A DNA stretch of 64,000 nt from Halonotius roseus. Lineage in GTDB: Archaea; Halobacteriota; Halobacteria; Halobacteriales; Haloferacaceae. Below the pieces are notes generated by a model. The model worked only from the letters and a program-made list of their open reading frames with translations, ran no database searches and had not been told where the DNA came from. A program made the translations under genes and the position numbers. The DNA lies in NCBI RefSeq assembly GCF_006861655.1, contig NZ_SESI01000003.1, forward strand, positions 62,001 to 126,000, written 5' to 3'. Every line of letters begins with the position of its first letter. Positions within the stretch are counted from its first letter, which is position 1. Below, piece by piece: positions 53,144 to 61,158 of the stretch.

Positions 53144-53467
53144 CTACGAGTGGGTTTCGGCCTCAGCTGACGGGGTTGGGTCAGCAGCGTCGATCCGCCG
53201 CACCTGTTTGGTCTCCCATGTCTGACGGTCGTCCATGGCGGCGGTGGCTGTTGGGGTGAGCGTGTAAGAGTTGGTTCGTTTGTCGATAGCGGCCTTCTCG
53301 ACGTAGCCGCTGTCGACCAGCTTTCCGAGATTCTGGTAGACGCGCCCGGTGTTAACATCGTCGTCGTAGTACGATTCGAGCCCTTCCTTGATCCCAAGCC
53401 CGTAGGGATCGTCGAGACTCGCAATGACGTACAGAAGGTCTCGCTGAAACGCTGTGAGGTCTTTCAT
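53144..53467 (-). CDS. PadR family transcriptional regulator
   Basis: A 107-residue winged-helix protein. FQRDLLYVIASLDDPYGLGIKEGLESYYDDDVNTGRVYQNLGKLVDSGYVEKAAIDKRTNSYTLT is the PadR core: recognition helix then wing. Haloarchaeal PadR regulators respond to unknown signals. It is convergent with the Nudix gene and divergent from the Hsp20-like gene region. Confidence 0.85.
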   Translation of the reverse strand: MKDLTAFQRDLLYVIASLDDPYGLGIKEGLESYYDDDVNTGRVYQNLGKLVDSGYVEKAAIDKRTNSYTLTPTATAAMDDRQTWETKQVRRIDAADPTPSAEAETHS

Positions 53468-53764
53468 AGCTGATGATGGAACCAGTCGCTTGCGGCGACG
53501 GTTCAGTTCAGTTGCGTGTTACTGATTGAAGTGTAAAAACGTATTGGCGATAATAGAGTTTGTACGTCATTAAAAACCGGTTACTAATGGACATTTCGTA
53601 CGGATATTTAGAACTACGTAGAAGAACAGATAATTCAGAATATCATAACTCAGCAGCATCAGGCCATTCGACACAGCGGAGACAGGTCGCTAACACGGAA
53701 AGAGAGCCCGCTATGTGGAAAAAGAAAGACGGATGCAAAGAGAGATACAGCAGCTCAGGGGTTG
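53468..53764. other. AT-rich intergenic region
   Basis: A 297-bp stretch between the PadR start and the 3' end of the Hsp20-like gene. The part 53520-53660 is A/T-rich (GTATTGGCGATAATAGAG, CATTAAAAACCGG) and probably holds the leftward PadR promoter. A frame at 53560-53988 is not a gene. Confidence 0.5.
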
Positions 53765-54295
53765 TTACGTGTCGTCTGTGTGGGTATCGGCAGCGTCGTC
53801 GTCGGACTGCTCGTCGTCTTCTGTGTCGTCTCCCGTGTCGTCGCCGGACTGCTCGTCGCCAGAGTGCTCGGCGTCGGCGTCATCATCTTCGACAGCAACC
53901 GTGTGGGCCGTCTCGGCTTTCGGGATCGTCACGTGGAGTGTGCCATCCTGGGTCAGCGTCGCATCCGGGGTGGTGTCGCTGCCGGTAACACTCGCGGCGT
54001 CCGGGAGTTCGGCCGTCCCCGAAAGCGTCAGCCCGCGACCGGGGAACCGCATCTCGAAGCCCTTGTGGAACGCCCGGAAGCGATCGATCCGCACCTCAAC
54101 GTCGCCGTTGACGAACTGCACCTGTACGTCCTCGGCGGTCGCCCCCGGCGCGTCGAAGACGATGAGGTACTCGGTGTCGCTCTCCAGAAGGTCATAGGAG
54201 AGCGGTTTGCGGGACTGAACCTGGCTGACGCCGCGGCCGATCCGTTCGAGCACCGTGTTGAGGGCCTCCCGGCCGTAGGTTTCGAGCTTTGTCAT
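53765..54295 (-). CDS. Hsp20/alpha-crystallin-like protein with long acidic tail
   Basis: A 176-residue protein. Residues about 30 to 125 are a small-heat-shock (alpha-crystallin) domain: YDLLESDTEYLIVFDAPGATAEDVQVQFVNGDVEVRI, then LPDAASVTGSDTTPDATLTQDGTLHVTIPK. Residues 138 to 176 are nearly all Asp, Glu and Ser (SGDEQSGDDTGDDTEDDEQS), a low-complexity acidic tail. Its start overlaps the stop of the small zinc-ribbon gene by 4 bp. Confidence 0.82.
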   Translation of the reverse strand: MTKLETYGREALNTVLERIGRGVSQVQSRKPLSYDLLESDTEYLIVFDAPGATAEDVQVQFVNGDVEVRIDRFRAFHKGFEMRFPGRGLTLSGTAELPDAASVTGSDTTPDATLTQDGTLHVTIPKAETAHTVAVEDDDADAEHSGDEQSGDDTGDDTEDDEQSDDDAADTHTDDT

Positions 54296-54450
54296 AGGAC
54301 GATCTCCGAGAGGCTCGCGCTGTCGGCACAGTACGGACAGATGAGGTCGGCGACGCCGTGGTCGTCAGGGACATCGTAAGTGTAGTGAACTTCGAACATA
54401 TCGAGTTCGCAGTCCCCGTTGTCGCATTCGACTTCGACGGTTTCTGGCAT
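54292..54450 (-). CDS. Small zinc-ribbon-like protein (DUF7559-like)
   Basis: A 52-residue gene with VECDNGDCELDMFEVHY and LICPYCADSASL, i.e. C-x4-C and C-x2-C pairs that may bind zinc. The ATG at 54450 is chosen. Its stop overlaps the start codon of the Hsp20-like gene in an ATGA, so the two are translationally coupled. The family name DUF7559 is from memory. Confidence 0.7.
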   Translation of the reverse strand: MPETVEVECDNGDCELDMFEVHYTYDVPDDHGVADLICPYCADSASLSEIVL

Positions 54451-54562
54451 ACCTGAGCGGAGGGGTGCCACGAAGTTAAATGACGTGGCACACTGCCGAA
54501 CACCGCACACGTCCGCAGGGCGGATCACACGGCTTTAGCCGCTTGGTGCCGAACAGCGGGGT

Positions 54563-56290
54563 ATGACCCGGCCCTCGGATCTCTCCATCACCATCGTCGA
54601 CGGCTACGTCGACGAGCCGGCACATTTCGGCGTGCCGCCCTACATCTCGACGTATCCGCGGTTTACCGCCGGCGCGCTCGTCGACGCCGGCGTCCCGCAG
54701 GCCAATATCACCTACCACACGATCGACGAACTCCGCGACGATCGCCAGAAATGGAGTGCGGTCGCCGACGCCGACCTGATGATCTACGTCGGTGGGATGA
54801 CCGTCCCCGGCAGCTACGTCGGTGGGACGCCCGCCGAGCCTGACGAGGTGAAGGAACTCGCGTGGGTTGCCGAGGGCACGTCGCTCATGGGTGGACCGGT
54901 TCGGTTCGGCGTCGGCGATGAAAACGCCGGCGCGACCGAGACCGAGCGGAAGGATCTCGACTTTGATTTCGTTGCGAAAGGCGACGTTGAGGCGGCCGCC
55001 TACGATCTCGTCGACTCAGGGTTAGAGGGGTTCAACAACCGGATGCGCGATAACGACGAACTCAGCCGGTGGGCCCCAGACGGTGCGTTCATCGTCGAAC
55101 AGCATCCCAACCACCCCAACTACCTGATCTGCGAGATGGAAACCTCTCGCGGCTGTGCCTACCGCTGTTCGTTCTGCACCGAACCCCTCTACGGGAATCC
55201 AGCCTTCCGCACCGCCGACGCCGTCGTCGACGAAGTCGACACGCTCTCGGATTACGGCGTCAAACACTTCCGGCTCGGCCGCCAGGCCGACATCCTCGCC
55301 TTCGGTGGCGACGGCGAGGCCCCCAACCCCGACGCGCTCCGGCGGCTCTACAGCGGGATTCGGGAGGTCGCCCCCGACCTCGAAACGCTGCACCTCGACA
55401 ACATGAACCCGATCACGATTGTCGAGTGGCCCGAGAAAAGCAGAGAAGGAATTCGGATCATCGCCGAGCACAACACGCCTGGCGATACGGCAGCCTTCGG
55501 GCTGGAATCGGCCGACCCCGTGGTGCAGGAGGCCAACAACCTCAACGTCACCGCCGAGGAATGTTTTCAGGCAGTCAAGATCGTCAACGAGGAGGCCGGC
55601 TGGCGGCCCGGCGAAGACCGCAGCGACGCGCCAACCCACGGCGATAGCGCGGCGAATCGGTTGCCGAAACTGCTACCCGGAATCAATCTGCTGCACGGCC
55701 TCCAGGAAGAACGCCGCGCGACGTACGACCACAACCGGGCGTTCCTCCAGCGCGTCTACGACGCGGGCCTGATGCTCCGCCGCATCAACATCCGGCAGGT
55801 GATGGCCTTCGAGGGCACCGACATGTCGGAGACCGGCGCGGCCATCGCCGAGGAGCACAAGGATCTGTTCAAATCCTACAAACAGGAAGTCCGCGAAACA
55901 ATCGACCAGCCGATGTTAGAGCGCGTTGCGCCCGCCGGCACCGTCCTCCCGGACGTGCATCTCGAATACCACGAGGACGGCCGGACGTTCGGCCGCCAGC
56001 TCGGTACCTACCCGCTGCTCGTCGGCTTCCCTGAGGAGCGACCGCTCGGTCGGACAGTGGATGCCGTCATCGTCGATCACGGCTACCGGTCGGTGACGGC
56101 GGTGCCGTACCCGCTGGATATCAACAGCGCGAGCATGACCGAACTCGAAGCCCTGCCAGGCATCGGCAAGCAGCGTGCCGGCGATCTCGTCGTCAACCGA
56201 CCATACGAGACGCCCGAGGCCGTCGGCGGCGAGATCGACCTCTCGGCGTTCGTGACGACCGGCTCGGGAGCGAGTCAGCCCTCAGACTGA
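54563..56290 (+). CDS. Radical SAM protein with C-terminal HhH domain
   Basis: A 575-residue enzyme. An N-terminal cobalamin-binding-like region (to about residue 180, with ADADLMIYVGGMTVPGSYVGG) is followed by the radical SAM core with C198-x3-C202-x2-C205 in GCAYRCSFC. The C terminus, about 520 to 560, is a helix-hairpin-helix DNA-binding pair (LEALPGIGKQRAGDLVVNR). The combination occurs in archaeal tRNA- or protein-modifying and DNA-linked radical SAM families; the substrate is unknown. The stop codon overlaps the next start (TGATG). Confidence 0.85.
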   Translation: MTRPSDLSITIVDGYVDEPAHFGVPPYISTYPRFTAGALVDAGVPQANITYHTIDELRDDRQKWSAVADADLMIYVGGMTVPGSYVGGTPAEPDEVKELAWVAEGTSLMGGPVRFGVGDENAGATETERKDLDFDFVAKGDVEAAAYDLVDSGLEGFNNRMRDNDELSRWAPDGAFIVEQHPNHPNYLICEMETSRGCAYRCSFCTEPLYGNPAFRTADAVVDEVDTLSDYGVKHFRLGRQADILAFGGDGEAPNPDALRRLYSGIREVAPDLETLHLDNMNPITIVEWPEKSREGIRIIAEHNTPGDTAAFGLESADPVVQEANNLNVTAEECFQAVKIVNEEAGWRPGEDRSDAPTHGDSAANRLPKLLPGINLLHGLQEERRATYDHNRAFLQRVYDAGLMLRRINIRQVMAFEGTDMSETGAAIAEEHKDLFKSYKQEVRETIDQPMLERVAPAGTVLPDVHLEYHEDGRTFGRQLGTYPLLVGFPEERPLGRTVDAVIVDHGYRSVTAVPYPLDINSASMTELEALPGIGKQRAGDLVVNRPYETPEAVGGEIDLSAFVTTGSGASQPSD

Positions 56291-57036
56291 TGGACAGCCT
56301 CGAAACCGAACTCGACCGCGCCCGCGGCCTCGCTGTCGACGACCTCGCCGACGCTATCGAGTCGATTGGCTTCGAGTGTACCCGGTGTGGCGCGTGTTGT
56401 AAAGGGTACGACCCTGACAGCGATGGCGACGGGGAAGAGAAAGAGCCGGATGCGGCCGACCGTGAACCACATACAGCGACCGTGTTTCCCGGCGAAATCC
56501 GAGAATTGCAGGATGCTGGCGACTACGACTGGCGCGACGTAGCACGGCCGATGCCGTACGGACTTGACGGCGACGACGCAGGCGAAACATTCGAGTGGGC
56601 ACTCCAGACCGATGCCTGCGGCGACTGTACCTTCTACGAGGAGAGCGACGACGGCACCGGCCACTGCGGCGTCCACGAGGATCGGCCGCTGATCTGCAAG
56701 ACGTACCCGTTCAGCGTCGCCCTCGGCGGAACGAGTCAGCCGATGGGCGAAGCCGTCGATAGCGTTGCGCTGCCAGCGCAACGGGAAGCCGGTGAAACCG
56801 GCGACGGCGAGGGGATGGTTCGCGCTCACGAGTGCGAAGGCCTCGGCCGCGATATTTCGCGCGAAGAGGCCGAGGAGTTAGCGGCCGCGCTCAAAGAGCG
56901 AGCGATCCGCGAGATCGAGGAGGCAATCGCGGTGCGAGAGAACTACGAGTCCCGCGATGTCGACGGCGTCGTCGTCCACGATTCCGAGGGGCAGAAGCGG
57001 CCTGACGGAACGCGGATAGAGAGCGGATCACAGTAG
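56290..57036 (+). CDS. YkgJ-type cysteine-cluster protein
   Basis: A 248-residue protein of the YkgJ/zinc- or iron-chelating family. It has the signature ECTRCGACCKGYDP near residue 32, then CGDCTFYEE and GHCGVHEDRPLICKTYPF, with at least eight conserved cysteines positioned for a metal centre. Its ATG shares one base with the stop of the radical SAM gene, so the pair is translationally coupled. Role unknown; possibly cluster assembly or substrate handling for its partner. Confidence 0.85.
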   Translation: MDSLETELDRARGLAVDDLADAIESIGFECTRCGACCKGYDPDSDGDGEEKEPDAADREPHTATVFPGEIRELQDAGDYDWRDVARPMPYGLDGDDAGETFEWALQTDACGDCTFYEESDDGTGHCGVHEDRPLICKTYPFSVALGGTSQPMGEAVDSVALPAQREAGETGDGEGMVRAHECEGLGRDISREEAEELAAALKERAIREIEEAIAVRENYESRDVDGVVVHDSEGQKRPDGTRIESGSQ

Positions 57037-57179
57037 CATTTCACGACCGAATCCGGTATCGAAACCGATGGGTTCGACCGAGAGAGTGGCGTCATCGTTC
57101 CCATCAAAGATAGCAGCTCAGGCATCGAATCAGTAGAACGCTGCCTATTCCTAAGTGGGTGGCACCGGAAACCTACCCA

Positions 57180-58181
57180 ATGAGTTCCGTCCACGACCTC
57201 CACCAGCTCCTTGCCGACGGCAGCGAACTCAACATCGTCTGCCACAACAACCCCGATCCGGACTGCCTCGCCAGCGCGCTCGCGTTGGGCCGGATCGCCG
57301 CCAACGCCGGGATCGACGAGCGACACATCCTCTACAGCGGCGACATCTCCCACCAGGAAAACCGCGCGTTCGTCAATCTGCTCGAAATCGACCTCAAACC
57401 GTTCGACGCCGACGCACTCCGCGACCGGCCCGACGACTCTCTCGTCGCGTTCGTCGATCACGCAATCCCGGGGGCGAACAACAATGTCGATCCGGAGACG
57501 GCCATCGACATCGTGATCGACCACCACCCCGCCGAGTCCATCGAGGCCCGGTTCGTCGACCACCGCGAGGAGATCGGCGCGGCGGCGACGATCCTCGCCG
57601 AATACGTCGAAGCCCTCGATATGGAGGTCGATCCCATACTGGCGACCGCGCTGCTGTTCGCCATCCGGCGGGAGACGCTGAACTTCCTCCGCGGGGCAAC
57701 GGCCGCCGAGTACGACGCCGCCGGCTTCCTCCACGATCACGCGGATCTCGATCTGTTGCAGACACTGTCAACGCCGTCGGTCTCGGGGGCGACGCTGGAT
57801 GCGATTGCGACCGCGATCACGAATCGGACGACGACCTCGGCGGTGCTCATCTCCCATGTCGGCCGGACGAGCGAGCGCGACGCCGTCCCGCAGGCCGCCG
57901 ACTACCTCGCCACGCTGGAGGGCGTCGAGACGGTGATCGTCTTCGGGCTTATCGGCGAGTCGATCCACCTCTCGGCGCGGGCTCCCGACCCGCGGGTGCA
58001 CGTCGGCGACCTGCTGCGGGAGACGTTCGACGATGTCGGCAGCGCGGGCGGCCACCACGACGTTGCCGGCGGGGAGATCCCGCTGGGCCTGTTCGCGGAT
58101 TTCACGACCAACGACGACAGCCTGCTGGAGATCGTCGAGCAAGTGATTACTGCACGCCTCCTTGCCGAGTTGGATCTGTAG
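57180..58181 (+). CDS. DHH-family phosphoesterase (NrnA-like)
   Basis: A 333-residue protein. Motifs: VCHNNPDPDCLASALALGRIA (I), VDHAIPGANN (II), IVIDHHPAES (DHH), and near the C terminus SAGGHHDVAGGEIPLGLF (GGH, DHHA1). This is the NrnA/oligoribonuclease-type family, which cleaves short oligonucleotides or cyclic dinucleotides. The ATG at 57180 is chosen over an upstream in-frame codon. Confidence 0.88.
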   Translation: MSSVHDLHQLLADGSELNIVCHNNPDPDCLASALALGRIAANAGIDERHILYSGDISHQENRAFVNLLEIDLKPFDADALRDRPDDSLVAFVDHAIPGANNNVDPETAIDIVIDHHPAESIEARFVDHREEIGAAATILAEYVEALDMEVDPILATALLFAIRRETLNFLRGATAAEYDAAGFLHDHADLDLLQTLSTPSVSGATLDAIATAITNRTTTSAVLISHVGRTSERDAVPQAADYLATLEGVETVIVFGLIGESIHLSARAPDPRVHVGDLLRETFDDVGSAGGHHDVAGGEIPLGLFADFTTNDDSLLEIVEQVITARLLAELDL

Positions 58182-58304
58182 GAGAGCCGATTCAGAACGC
58201 GGCGACACGGCCAAATTTGAAGAATCGGCAGATTCGACTGTGATTTCCGGGTCGAAGCATGACAAAACAGGACTTGTTTATGTAGCGACTTTCGAAGGCG
58301 TGAC

Positions 58305-58814
58305 ATGCGCCGTCGCCTCGGGACGAGCCTGTACGCTGGGTTGCTGTTCACCGCCCTCGGCGTGATCGCGTGGGCCAGCGGCCAGCCGTTCGTCTTTCCG
58401 AGTCTCGGCCCGACCGCGTTCGTCCTCGCCTTCGAGGGTCACAGCGACCGCCCCGACGCAGCCCGCATCGTCGCCAGCCACCTCATCGGCGGGCTGGCCG
58501 GGTTGCTCGCGTGGTCGCTGCTGGGCGGCCAAGTCCCGATCACGGCGACGCCACCGCCGCTGTCGGCTGCGGGCCTCGGGCTGGCAGCGAGTGCGACGCT
58601 GTCGATCATGCTGACCAGCTGGGCGATGATCGCCACCGACGCCGTCCACCCGCCGGCGTGTGCGACGACGCTGATCGTCTCGCTTGGATTGTTGTCGACC
58701 CCGCGACAAGTCGGTATCATCGTCGTCGCGGTGGCGATCCTCGTCGGCGTCAACGCGGCCGGCGAGCGCGTCATCAAGCGCGTCGATTTCGTTGACGACC
58801 CCCTTCCGACATAG
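58305..58814 (+). CDS. HPP family membrane protein
   Basis: A 169-residue integral membrane protein with four to five hydrophobic helices. Family landmarks: VFPSLGPTAFVLAFEG and the HPP signature ATDAVHPPACATTLIVSLG. HPP proteins are linked to nitrite or other small-ion transport in some organisms; no transport role is shown here. The gene is monocistronic, 48 bp before the next gene. Confidence 0.85.
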   Translation: MRRRLGTSLYAGLLFTALGVIAWASGQPFVFPSLGPTAFVLAFEGHSDRPDAARIVASHLIGGLAGLLAWSLLGGQVPITATPPPLSAAGLGLAASATLSIMLTSWAMIATDAVHPPACATTLIVSLGLLSTPRQVGIIVVAVAILVGVNAAGERVIKRVDFVDDPLPT

Positions 58815-58861
58815 CCAGCGGCAGCCGCCGCGTTTTAGCCGCCGCCACTCCCAGGGCCGAT

Positions 58862-59635
58862 ATGGCCGACGACGAGCCCCGGCAAGCGACGTTCGGCAGC
58901 GACGGCGACCTCGACACCGAGCGCGATCCCGACGCCGACACGGACAACGACTTCGGCGAGCCGAAGCAGGCCGACGAAACCGACGGCGGCTACAGCCGCT
59001 ATACCGTCTCCAGCCTGCTACAGAAGGCAGTCCGCCGCTCCGACGAGGAGGTCGCCGCGTGGGCCGCGTGGGAACTCCAGCGGTCGGGCTACGGCTGGAA
59101 CCTCTGGGATCGCCTGAACCTCTACGTTGTCGAAGATCTCCAAGCCGGCGAGTCAGTCGCGCTGACGATCCAGCGATACGAGGAACTGGCAACTGATCGC
59201 TGGGAGAACGATGCCTGGCGGCAACGTCTCTGTGCGATCCACGCCGCACTCGCGGCCGCGCGATCGACCTCAACGCGGGAGGCCGCCAATGCCGACGAAT
59301 ACTTTCGGAAGGTCGCCGACGAACGCGCTACTGCGCGCGAGGCCGGTGAAGAACCCTCGGTCGACTTTCCGGCTGGCGACCTCGAACCAGAGGGAACATT
59401 CGACGCGATCTTCGACGGCCACACGGGCGAGGGCGCCAAACGCGACCGCGGCGCGCGCTTTTTCAAGACTCGCGGCGCGAGAGTCGGCCCCGAGGGCGAA
59501 GGCGAGCAAAGCGCACGTTGGCAACGCCTGAGCATGGTGCTCGACGAGATCGACTACTCGGAGGCCGAGATCAGCCACGCGACAGAGCCAGTCGACAGCG
59601 AGGCGAAGTGGGACGAACCCGAGGAGATCGAGTAG
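58862..59635 (+). CDS. Stand-alone protein like the C-terminal domain of MgsA/WRNIP1
   Basis: A 257-residue protein without the AAA ATPase domain. Residues about 45 to 145 (SSLLQKAVRRSDEEVAAWAAWELQRSGYGWNLWDRLNLYVVEDLQAGE) look like the C-terminal region of MgsA/WRNIP1 clamp-loader-related ATPases (LQKSIRGSD-type motif). The N-terminal 40 residues are acidic and low-complexity and the C terminus is polar. Haloarchaea carry this as a free protein, perhaps acting at replication forks; the role is inferred. Confidence 0.65.
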   Translation: MADDEPRQATFGSDGDLDTERDPDADTDNDFGEPKQADETDGGYSRYTVSSLLQKAVRRSDEEVAAWAAWELQRSGYGWNLWDRLNLYVVEDLQAGESVALTIQRYEELATDRWENDAWRQRLCAIHAALAAARSTSTREAANADEYFRKVADERATAREAGEEPSVDFPAGDLEPEGTFDAIFDGHTGEGAKRDRGARFFKTRGARVGPEGEGEQSARWQRLSMVLDEIDYSEAEISHATEPVDSEAKWDEPEEIE

Positions 59636-59683
59636 CCGCTGTAGACCACAACCCACTACTGGGTCGCCCGCCGACAGGCTACT

Positions 59684-60748
59684 ATGTTGTTCACGCCGGG
59701 GCCGACCGCCGTCCCGCCCGAAGTCCGGGAGGCGATGGCCCAACCGCAACCGAACTCGGCCGTCCAACCGGAGTTCGCCGAGCGATACGACCGCCTCTGT
59801 CGGAATCTCCAGCAGATCTACGACACCGACCACGACGTGATCGTCCCTGGCGGCGAGGGAATCCTCGGACTGGAGGCCGCCATCGCCTCGCTTGTCGCGC
59901 CTGGCGACCGCGTGCTTTGTGTCTCAAACGGGATCTACGGTGACGGGTTTGCGGATTTCGTCGCCGACTACGACGGCGAGGCGGAACTCGTCTCCGCGCC
60001 CTACCACGAAGGCTTCGATCTCGATGCGATCGAGGACGCGCTCTCGGCCGACGAGGAGGCCGACGAGCCGTTCAAACTGGCAACGCTGGTTCACTGCGAG
60101 ACGCCGACCGGGACGCTCAACGACCTCTCACCGGTGCTCGACCTCCTCGATGAGTACGACGTACTGAGCGTCGTCGACGCCGTCTCCTCGCTCGGCGGAA
60201 CGCCGGTACCGACCGACCGGATCGATGTCTGTCTCGGTGCCTCACAGAAGTGTTTCAGCGCGCCGCCAGGCCTCACGACGGCCGCCGTCAGCGACCGCGC
60301 GTGGGACGCGATGGAAGACCGCGAACCGACCTCGCTGTACACGAACCTCCTGCCGTGGCGCGATACCAGCGACGGCTTTCCGTACACGCATCTCGACGCC
60401 AACGTCGCCGCACTCGACGTGGCAGTCGAACGCGTGCTTGAGGAGGGTGTCGAGAGCGTCATAGATCGCCACGAACGCGCGGCCGAACGGTGTCGACAGC
60501 GCGGCCGCGACCTGGGGCTGTCAATCTATCCCGACGATTCGCGGTCGTCACCGACGGTGACGGCGTTCCACGTGCCCGGCGAAGCGCAGCGGATTCAACA
60601 GCGGGTCGAGGCCGACCACGACATAGTGTTGGCGACGAGCCTCGGCGATCTCGCCGACGACATTCTGCGAGTCGGCCACATGGGCTACAACGCGGATGTC
60701 GAGAAAGTCGACCGCGTGATGGACGCGATTGGCGATGTGATCGCGTAG
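59684..60748 (+). CDS. Class V PLP aminotransferase (alanine/serine-glyoxylate type)
   Basis: A 354-residue PLP enzyme. It starts MLFTPGPTAVPPEVREAMAQP, the typical opening of serine- or alanine-glyoxylate aminotransferases. VIVPGGEGILGLEAAIASLV forms the phosphate-binding turn, VVDAVSSLGGTPVPTDRIDV the PLP-contact Asp, and LGASQKCFSAPPGLTTAAV has the Schiff-base lysine. Natural amino donor unknown. It is the last clear gene before the palindromic element. Confidence 0.88.
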   Translation: MLFTPGPTAVPPEVREAMAQPQPNSAVQPEFAERYDRLCRNLQQIYDTDHDVIVPGGEGILGLEAAIASLVAPGDRVLCVSNGIYGDGFADFVADYDGEAELVSAPYHEGFDLDAIEDALSADEEADEPFKLATLVHCETPTGTLNDLSPVLDLLDEYDVLSVVDAVSSLGGTPVPTDRIDVCLGASQKCFSAPPGLTTAAVSDRAWDAMEDREPTSLYTNLLPWRDTSDGFPYTHLDANVAALDVAVERVLEEGVESVIDRHERAAERCRQRGRDLGLSIYPDDSRSSPTVTAFHVPGEAQRIQQRVEADHDIVLATSLGDLADDILRVGHMGYNADVEKVDRVMDAIGDVIA

Positions 60749-60969
60749 CTCACAGCCGCTATCGAGTGATACTGTTTAGATCGCTGTGATTAGATCGAAA
60801 ACAGCTCGAAAGCCCCCGACGACTCGGCGAACCCGGACGATGCAAGCACCACAACGAGCGAAGCGAGTGAGGAGCGCAGCGAGTCCCGGGAGTCGAGCCG
60901 TCGGCCCCTTTCAGTCCCGCCGCGTTGGTGACCCAAGCGACTGCGGTCGGGTGGGACTGAAAGGGGCGT

Positions 60970-60990
60970 TCACGGTGCTACGCACCGTGA
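60970..60990. repeat. Perfect hairpin within the palindromic element
   Basis: Stem TCACGGTGC / GCACCGTGA (9 bp) with loop TAC. A second perfect hairpin follows 3 bp later. Confidence 0.75.
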
Positions 60991-60993
60991 GCT

Positions 60994-61014
60994 CGGGAGA
61001 GCGGAGCTCTCCCG
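60994..61014. repeat. Second perfect hairpin within the palindromic element
   Basis: Stem CGGGAGAGC / GCTCTCCCG (9 bp) with loop GGA. Confidence 0.75.
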
Positions 61015-61158
61015 GTGAGTCGCTCCGGGAAGACGGCCGACGCAAGCACCGCAGTGAGCGGAGCGAACGAGGCGCGCAGCGAGGCCCTCGACCGGAGCGA
61101 CTCGGGGCTTTCGAAGTGGTTTCAATTGTTCCGGCTTACTGAACGACCTATCAAGCAA

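Larger units (their letters stand above)
60806..61114. mobile_element. Non-coding palindromic element with terminal inverted repeats (MITE-like)
   Basis: Terminal inverted repeats are TCGAAAGCCCCCGA (60806-60819) and TCGGGGCTTTCGA (61102-61114). Inside are an inverted pair CCCCTTTCAGTCCC (60905-60918) and GGGACTGAAAGGGG (60953-60966), two perfect 9-bp-stem hairpins (60970-60990, loop TAC; 60994-61014, loop GGA), and a direct repeat of about 49 bp with copies at 60839-60887 and 61039-61087, exactly 200 bp apart, at about 80% identity. No transposase is present. It could be a miniature element or a structured RNA. Confidence 0.65.
60749..61158. other. Intergenic region carrying a palindromic repeat element
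   Basis: A 410-bp gap between the convergent aminotransferase and helicase genes. The bulk (60806-61114) is the structured element listed separately. The outer parts hold nothing I can name. An ORF at 60786-61142 spans the element but its composition and repeats argue against translation. Confidence 0.7.

Noticed and set aside
53560-53988. A 142-residue frame between PadR and the Hsp20-like gene
   Set aside because: It runs into the antisense of the Hsp20 gene and is rich in Arg/Cys repeats with no domain.
60786-61142. A 118-residue open frame across the palindromic element
   Set aside because: It overlaps the nested inverted repeats, has Arg/Ser-rich unnatural composition, and repeats the 49-bp direct repeat in its sequence.
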